Origin: Microbotryomycetes sp. JL201
Lineage: Eukaryota > Basidiomycota > Microbotryomycetes
Length of the DNA stretch: 64,000 nt
Assembly: GCA_033819885.1 (NCBI GenBank)
Contig: JAQYUZ010000023.1
Coordinates: 1 to 64,000 of the forward strand
Reading direction: 5' to 3'
Position numbers and translations under genes: made by a program. Of this stretch, positions 58,395 through 64,000 are shown one piece after another (the stretch's first letter is position 1; each line of letters opens with the position of its first letter). A model generated the notes under the pieces. The model was not told the DNA's origin, did not search any database, and saw only the letters and a program-made list of their open reading frames with translations.

Positions 58395-60555
58395 ATGGAG
58401 CCCACTTATCACCAAAAGTCCGAGGCCTACGATGCCGAAAAGAACTCTGTCGACGTCGTCACCCGTTTGCCAGCCGACCAAGAGTTGGCTGGCGAGCAGC
58501 CGCTCCAACGACAGTGAGTGTCCCGCTTCCGCGAGGGGTTTCAGTCGCGCGACCGAGGCGAGGCAAAAGCTGACAAACGGCATTTCTCCATACTTCAGAC
58601 TGAAAGTTCGGCACATTCAGATGATTTCCATCGGAGGCGTCATCGGAACAGGTAAACTTTAGTTTTTGTGCATCATTCTGGTCTTGTCGTTGGCGGCATC
58701 GAAAATCCGCGAACTCGTGGCACGTTTCGAGAGCAACTGCGGCGAAGCTCTCAAGCAGCCTTGCTGTGATTGGATGAGCAGAAGCTGACATTCGCGATGC
58801 GTGTTCACATAGGTCTCTTCCTTGGTACCGCGAACGGTCTCCGCAAGGGTGGTCCGCTCGGCTTGTTCCTCGGTTTCTCTGCCATCGGTTCCGTTACCTA
58901 CTGTGTCATGGTTGCTCTCGGTGAAATGGTTGCGTGAGTCTGCGCGTTCTAACATTTGCACATGCGATGACTGTGGCGCTGACGTGTGCTCGCTGGAAAT
59001 TAGCCACTTGCCTGTTCCTGGAGGTCACATTACGCTTGCACAACGCTTCGTCAACCCGTCTTTGTCATTCACCATGGGCTGGAACTACTGGTACAACTGG
59101 ACGATCGTCTTGCCCGCCGAACTCAACGCCGCTGCCGTGCTTATCGGATACGTAAGCACACAGCTTTCCACCGTAAGACGGGGCGGATTCCTGACATGAA
59201 CGATTACAGTGGTCCAAGAACATTAATCCTGCTGTTTGGATCACAATCACACTCGTCGTTGCCGTCGCCATCAACTTTGGTGGAACCCGATTCTACGGCG
59301 AGGCCGAGTTCTGGTTTGCCATCATCAAGATTGTGACGATTGTCGGCCTCATCATTTTGGGCATCATTCTTGATGCTGGTGGAGGACCTGACCACGATCC
59401 TATAGGCTTCCGATGTGGGTTTTCTTCTGAGAGGCGCGCTCGCCTCGGCTATTGACACTTCCTTGCTCCTTCAGACTGGCGCAACCCTGGTCCATTCGTC
59501 CAGCGCCTTGGCATTGCCGGTGCCACTGGTCGTTTCCTCGGTTTCTTTGCCGTCTTGACACAAGCCGCCTTCTCGTACATCGGTACCGAGATTGTCGCCA
59601 TCGCCGCCGGTGAGGCCAAAAACCCGCGCAAGTCTCTCCCTCGCGCAATCAAGGGTGTCTACATCCGCATTATCGTCTTCTACTTGCTTGGCACATTCGT
59701 TATTGGCTTGCTCGTTCCGAGCAACGACCCACGCCTCAAGCTCGGCAGTGGTACGGCCGCTTCGTCTCCTTTCGTCATTGCCATCAACAATGCCGGTATC
59801 AAGGCGTTGCCTTCCATCATCAACGCCGCTCTTCTCTCGTCTGCATGGTCGGCAGCATCATCTGACTTGTACACGTCCTCGCGTGCGCTCTACGGCCTCG
59901 CACTCAACGGCAACGCACCCAAGTTCTTGCGCAAGGTCAACTCGTGGGGCTTGCCGTGGGTTTGCGTTCTGATTGGCACGGCTTTCTCGTTCCTGTCGTA
60001 CATGTCTGCCGGTTCGACCAACGCTGGTACCGTCTTCAACTGGTGAGCTAGCTTTTCGCGGGCGCAACTGGTATAAAAAAGCGAATCTAACGCATGTACT
60101 CCTACAGGTTCGCCAACATGACGTCCGCATGCGGTCTTTTGACATGGATGGGCATTCTCTACACATACTTGCGCTTCCACAAGGCAACCAAGGCCCAAGG
60201 TGTCGACCGCCGAACGCTCGCTTTTACCGCGCCGCTGCAGCCTTACCTCTCCTGGTACGCTTTCATCTTCATCGGCGTCATTCTATTCTTTCAGGGATGG
60301 GAGGCATTTTACCAGTACGGCTCTCCGGGATACGTTTTCCCGAAGAGTGACTTCGTAACGCAATACTTCCCCGTCTGGTTCGCTCCCGTTTTGTATTTTG
60401 CGCACGCAATTTACACTCGCGGATGGCGACAAGTCAAGCCTGCAGAGGCCGACTTGGTTTCGGGCTCGCGCGGCGCCGACATCGACGACGTCGATGACGA
60501 GGAGGACAAGCCCAAGAACTTTGTGCAGAAGGTCTGGGCATTCCTTACTACTTGA
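58395..60555 (+). CDS. Amino-acid permease, yeast GAP/DIP5 type
   Basis: Plasma-membrane amino-acid/H+ symporter of the yeast AAT family. The hydrophilic N-terminus (MEPTYHQKSEAYDAE) leads to RHIQMISIGGVIGTGLFLG, the family signature in helix 1. FSYIGTEIVAIAAGEAKNPR is the helix 6-7 signature. GWNYWYNWTIVLPAELNAAA, LYTSSRALYGLALNGNAPK and GLLTWMGILYTYLRFHKA follow, with twelve hydrophobic segments in total. Six introns of 50-150 nt split the first half. The C-terminus is acidic and then QKVWAFLTT. Substrate cannot be assigned, though the sequence is closest in feel to general or dicarboxylic amino-acid permeases. Confidence 0.93.
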
Positions 60556-61497
60556 TTGGGATGATTGCTGGTTTGGGTTTGCCTGGTGTTCTCTACTTTG
60601 TCGTTAGTTTTAAAAGGGGATTTTTGTCAATCATTTCTTTTTCAAAGAATACGTTGAGGATGGTACGCATCAAACAACCGGTCACTGTGTCTCGATTGTG
60701 AAAGGATGTGCTTGACATGGTGGACGTCAGCTCTACCTCACTTTCACTTGATCGCAATGAGTCGGGGTCTCGCAAGTCGATTTACGCGCGCCTGAAACAG
60801 CGAGTCACGGACACCAACTGGCATGAAGTAATTAGTTGTTAAGTCGCAAATGAGGAAAAGCCTCACAAGGAGGCTGTCGTTCAAGATGTCCGGCACGCTG
60901 GCCACAGCTGGTCTGGTCGATTTTGCTGCACGTCGCAATGCCACTTCTGTGCGCTCCAGAGATGCAAAGTCGTTCAGTGTGCTTCTGTGGCTTATCTTGT
61001 AGAACTCGCGTAGGCTTCACTCATAGCTGCATTGTTTACGCTCTGGCATTGTTAGCTGCGAACGTCTGCGGAGGGAAGCTCTGTTTCTCGATTGCTAATC
61101 AATATCATCTCCCACCTGTCTATCAGCTTCGAGATACCAGCAGTGTACATGCCGTACTTGTCTGGGCTCACGCCAGTGACATCGCCCTTCCGCGGAGCCG
61201 GACGGAGGCACTGCCGTGTGTTTGACCGTTAAAGACTCCTCGCGGCTTTTTGGGTGACGCGTGCTTTTTTCTTCTTTTTTCCTTTCCAGCCTCTTTCTTT
61301 CTTCTCCTTCATCTGCCGCCGACTCGCTCAAGTTGAGGGCGACCCCCATCTAAGCCTTTAGGCAGATCGACCGTGTTACGGAGGGCGACAGTCGGCTCGC
61401 GCGTTGCTCATTTGTCCTGTCGCTGCTGGTTACCCAAGAGGTAGGCCTGAAAAGATGCTCAATTGGGGGCAGCCCGGCTGACATCTTGCTCTCTGGC
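60556..61497. other. Intergenic region before the inverted repeats
   Basis: About 940 bases. A minus-strand frame near 60744-60944 (RRAAKSTRPAVASVPDILN...) and another at 61095-61349 are unrecognised. A strongly pyrimidine-rich stretch spans 61260-61310. No copy of family B, which the pattern of the repeats might predict here, was found. Confidence 0.45.
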
Positions 61498-62207
61498 CTT
61501 GTCGACCAACAACCGACGAGCTTGCCGAGGGCAATCGCAAGCGCAGGCAGCGAGGCCGGCCGGAGGTCAACGAGGTCACCCACCACCGGCGCGAAGGTTA
61601 CCGGCTCAAGGTGACATACAACGGCATGTGCTTGCCATGCGATCCGCCAGCCTTTCATGTAAACGTAGGCCACCACCTCGGCACGGCGCAGCTTCAAAGA
61701 CAAAATCTGGCGACGTGCCAAGCCTTTTCACTGATCTCGTATGCCGCTATAGTCATCGCAATCTCCCCGGCACACGGCACATCCACCTTGCTCGTGTGTA
61801 TCGCTTCGAGCTGCCGGAGCTCGGCGAACCGCACGTTTCCGATAGCCTTGTCTGGCACCGCTTACTCTCATATCGGTGCACAGACGACGACGGCGAGCCC
61901 CGAATTTGCGGCCGTAGTGTTCACAGAAAGCAAGAGCTCGAGCAACACTTGATCGAACACTTGCATCAAGGCTCAGTCATGTGTGCCTACCAGCCGTGCC
62001 CTCACTCTTTCGACACTGGTCGTGGCCTACAGCTCCACTGAAGTATGCCCTCTGAAACGGTGACCCGGCGTGACCACATCGGAGCTGACAGGCCCCAAGC
62101 CTGGTCAGCATTTGACGGCGACGGTGGAAGAAATTGTGGCGCTGGTCCACCACGATGCCGACGAAAAGCTTGCATGGCACTACATGGAGTTGTGTGAGGC
62201 GAGTCAC
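61498..62207 (+). pseudogene. Family A copy 1, zinc-finger protein relic
   Basis: In separate frames this arm encodes an AT-hook-like basic stretch EGNRKRRQRGRPEVNEVTHH with YRLKVTYNGMCLPCDPPAFH, then LPELGEPHVSDSLVWHRLLS, and two C2H2-like fingers: CTDDDGEPRICGRSVHRKQE with LEQHLIEH, and CAYQPCPHSFDTGRGLQLH. A further segment reads TATVEEIVALVHHDADEKLA. The frames do not join without splicing, and the position that is a GTAAGT donor in copy 2 is GCAGCT here, so this copy is probably dead. Function of the intact protein would be DNA binding. Confidence 0.5.
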
Positions 62208-62237
62208 ATGCACGTTCTAAGGCAGCGCGGCGTTGCG

Positions 62238-62955
62238 TAGCAAAGACTCGCCTCACGCAGCTCCATGTGGTGCCTTGCGAGCACCACGTCGGCATCGTGG
62301 TGGACCAGGGCTTCGCTTTCTGCCCTGGTCGCCGTCTGGTGTTGACCGTGCTGATGCCCAGTCAACTCCGACGCGGTCGCCGTCGGCCACTGCCTTCGAG
62401 GGCACGCATTCGGGCAGCTGTAACAACTCATCGTCAGTATCAGACGAGTGAACCAACGGTTGGCAAACCTACACGAATGGGCCCTGCCGCACATGTGCCA
62501 TCAAGTGGCTCTCAAGCTCTTGCTTTTTATGTACACGACGGCCGCAGATTTTGCGCTGGCCGTCCTCGTCTGTACACCGTCGTGAGAGTCAGCGGTGCAA
62601 GACAGGGCTATCTGAAACGCATGACTTGCCGAGCTCCGGCAGCTCAAAGTGGCACACACGATCGAGATCCGCTGGTCTCCGGGGAGATCGCGGTGCCTAT
62701 GGTGGCATAGAAGATTAGCGAAAATTCATGGCACTCTCAAAGGCGGTTTACAACTTACGCAGTGCCGAGGTGGTGGCCGACGTCGACATGGAAGGCCGGG
62801 GGATCGCAAGCCAAGCACATGCCGTTGTAGGTCACCTGCAGGCGGTACCCTTCGCGCCGGTGGTGGGTGACCTCGTTGACCTCCGGCCGGCCTCGCTGCC
62901 TGCGCTTGCGATTGCCCTCGGCAACCTCGTGCTTGCCACGACGAGGCCTCTTCTC
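62238..62955 (-). pseudogene. Family A copy 2, zinc-finger protein relic
   Basis: The inverted copy keeps EGNRKRRQRGRPEVNEVTHH and YRLQVTYNGMCLACDPPAFH followed by a consensus GTAAGT donor. Later it reads LPELGKSCVSDSPVLHR, a stop, and CTDEDGQRKICGRRVHKKQE; the second finger is lost. Many differences from copy 1 are silent, so the ancestor was coding, but this copy now has in-frame stops. Confidence 0.5.
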
Positions 62956-62970
62956 CAGCAGACTACACCC

Positions 62971-63524
62971 ATGTCTTCATCGCCTTTCTCCTCCTGTTGT
63001 CTTCCTCGTCTGCGACGCATCTCGAGGACACAGCACAGTCACTCGGCGGCTGTTCGCTGCTTCAGCGTTTGCGATCAAGTCACGCCTGAATCGCTTGCGG
63101 ACCACGCCACCGTGTCCATGGCCAGCAGAATCGGCGCTCGACACGCGCTTACAAAGCGTGATGAGCCTGTCAAAGATATACAAATCACTTCATGATGTGA
63201 TCGCCGTTAGCCGAGGAGCGCTTACGACTGATGACACTTTTCCGCTAGTAGGTCCGAAGGCTTATAGATGCCATCAAGAACAGTGGACTCGAGCATCCAG
63301 ACGTTAGGGCCCTGCTCGAGTTCGTGCTGCAAGACCATCGCCATCACGGCATTGCGGTCTCTGCAGCACACGCTGCCTTGATGGGCACGCGTGTGCAAAG
63401 AAGCTTGGACCGTGTCAAGACGCACCATCAATGTATACATTTGTTCAACAAACTGAATTGGTCGGCATTATTGCTGCGTCGAGCGTTCGTGCCAGACTTG
63501 ATCATGCCTCTGCGCGCTATGTGA
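62971..63524 (+). CDS. Family B copy 1, unknown multicopy protein
   Basis: Two exons (62971-63168 and 63252-63524) encode 156 residues with an 83-nt intron. Exon 1 reads MSSSPFSSCCLPRLRRISRT and on to DQVTPESLADHATVSMASRI, ALTKRDEP; exon 2 reads VRRLIDAIKNSGLEHPDVRA, LLEFVLQDHRHHGIAVSAAH, RSLDRVKTHHQCIHLF and ends DLIMPLRAM. Comparison with the inverted copy shows differences concentrated at silent third positions in precisely this frame and splice, which supports coding. No known domain is recognised; helices are likely. Its ATG lies about 15 bases from the start of family A copy 2, which runs the other way. Confidence 0.6.
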
Positions 63525-64000
63525 CATTGCAGTATGGCGATCAGGGAATGATCAAATCTGACACGAAACCTTGACGCAACAACAACGCAGACCAACTCAG
63601 GTTGTCGAACAAATGTATACATTTATTGTACATTTTTACACGGTCCAGGCTTCTATGAACACGCGTGCCCATCAAGACAGCGTGTGCTGCAGAGACCGGA
63701 GTGCCGTGATGGCGATGGTCTTGCAGCACGAACTCGAGCAGGGCCACAACGCGTGGATGCTCGAGTCCGCTGTCTTTGATGGCACCTACAAGCCTTTGGA
63801 CCTGTCAGCAGAAAAATGTGTCGTCAGTCGGCTTGCTCCACAAACGCTCCTTGGCTAACGGCATTTACATCATCAAATGATTTGTACATATTTGACAGGC
63901 TCATCACGCCTTGTAGGCGCTGGTCGAGCGCCGATCCTGCTTGCCACGGACACGGTAGCGTGGTCCGCAAGCGATCCAGGCGTGACCTGATGGCAACCTC
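63070..64000. repeat. Inverted repeat of family B
   Basis: The arm from about 63070 to 63510 is repeated in reverse complement from the window end (64000) back to about 63547, with about 36 bases between. Identity is roughly 80-85 percent. The right arm is cut by the window edge, so the full repeat is longer. Confidence 0.85.
63541..64000 (-). CDS. Family B copy 2 (partial), unknown multicopy protein
   Basis: Partial at the window edge. On the minus strand, exon 1 (63897 to beyond 64000) reads HQVTPGSLADHATVSVASRI and ends TRRDEP; a 95-nt intron (63802-63896) ends CTGACAG; exon 2 (63541-63801) reads VQRLVGAIKDSGLEHPRVVA, LLEFVLQDHRHHGTPVSAAH, RSLDRVKMYNKCIHLF and ends DLIIP. Splice positions match copy 1. 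The frame is open throughout, so this copy may be functional. Confidence 0.6.

Larger units (their letters stand above)
61498..62955. repeat. Inverted repeat of family A
   Basis: The arm from about 61498 to 62207 matches, in reverse complement, the segment from about 62955 back to 62238. Only about 30 bases separate the arms. The opening block (GAGGGCAATCGCAAGCGCAG and the sequence after it) is almost identical between the arms; later blocks have diverged by roughly 20-30 percent with small gaps. Divergence of this size rules out a simple assembly fold-back. Confidence 0.8.

Noticed and set aside
61498-64000. Inverted repeats as an assembly fold-back artefact
   Set aside because: Fold-back artefacts give near-identical arms. 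Here arms differ by 15-30 percent, with silent changes in family B, so the duplication is old.
61498-64000. A DNA transposon or retroelement explaining the arrays
   Set aside because: No transposase, reverse transcriptase or integrase motifs, terminal repeats or target-site duplications were seen. Zinc-finger relics alone do not make a transposon.

Overview
The window is eukaryotic and almost certainly fungal. Genes sit close together on both strands. Most are broken by short introns (typically 50-60 nt) with GT..AG ends and CTGAC/TTGAC-like branch sites, and many products belong to families shaped as in fungi (CAF16, VIP1, HAL/SAT4 kinase, Zn2Cys6 regulator, hybrid histidine kinase, GAP-type permease). 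Intron density, GC content and protein matches suggest a basidiomycete, perhaps a compact Pucciniomycotina genome; that placement is inference. Coordinates of spliced genes run from start codon to stop codon, and splice sites were read by eye.

Layout. 1-0.8 kb: degenerate repeats and a short telomere-like tract. 0.8-8.6 kb: a METTL14/Kar4-type methyltransferase-like gene, an amino-acid transporter, TIM9, eIF6 and an F-box protein. 8.65-11.1 kb: no confident gene. 11.1-16.1 kb: a 1500-residue hybrid histidine kinase. 16.3-24.6 kb: RRP17, CAF16, APC11, ORC1 and VIP1. 25.9-38.6 kb: the proteasome chaperone NAS2, a basic hypothetical protein, a Tag1-like membrane protein, a HAL4/SAT4-type kinase, a PQ-loop vacuolar transporter and a universal-stress-domain protein. 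38.8-48.5 kb: a hypothetical gene, dihydrolipoamide dehydrogenase, an alcohol dehydrogenase and CAF-1 subunit CAC2. 49.2-60.6 kb: a Zn2Cys6 factor, MSH5, ribosomal protein uL23, an RNase P/MRP-like zinc-ribbon protein and an amino-acid permease.

The last 2.5 kb differ from the rest. Two unrelated sequence families (A and B) each occur as a pair of inverted, diverged copies separated by only about 30-40 bp, in the order A> <A B> <B. Family B keeps an open, spliced reading frame in both copies with many silent differences, so it has been under coding constraint. This is the most unusual part of the window.

Functional themes are housekeeping: DNA replication and chromatin (ORC1, CAC2), cell cycle (APC11), ribosome production (eIF6, RRP17, uL23), proteasome assembly (NAS2), mitochondria (TIM9, LPD1), nutrient transport (four-five membrane proteins) and the sexual cycle (MSH5, METTL14/Kar4). 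Three introns in three different genes have GC..AG ends with the same GCAAGT donor, each supported by restoring a conserved protein sequence.
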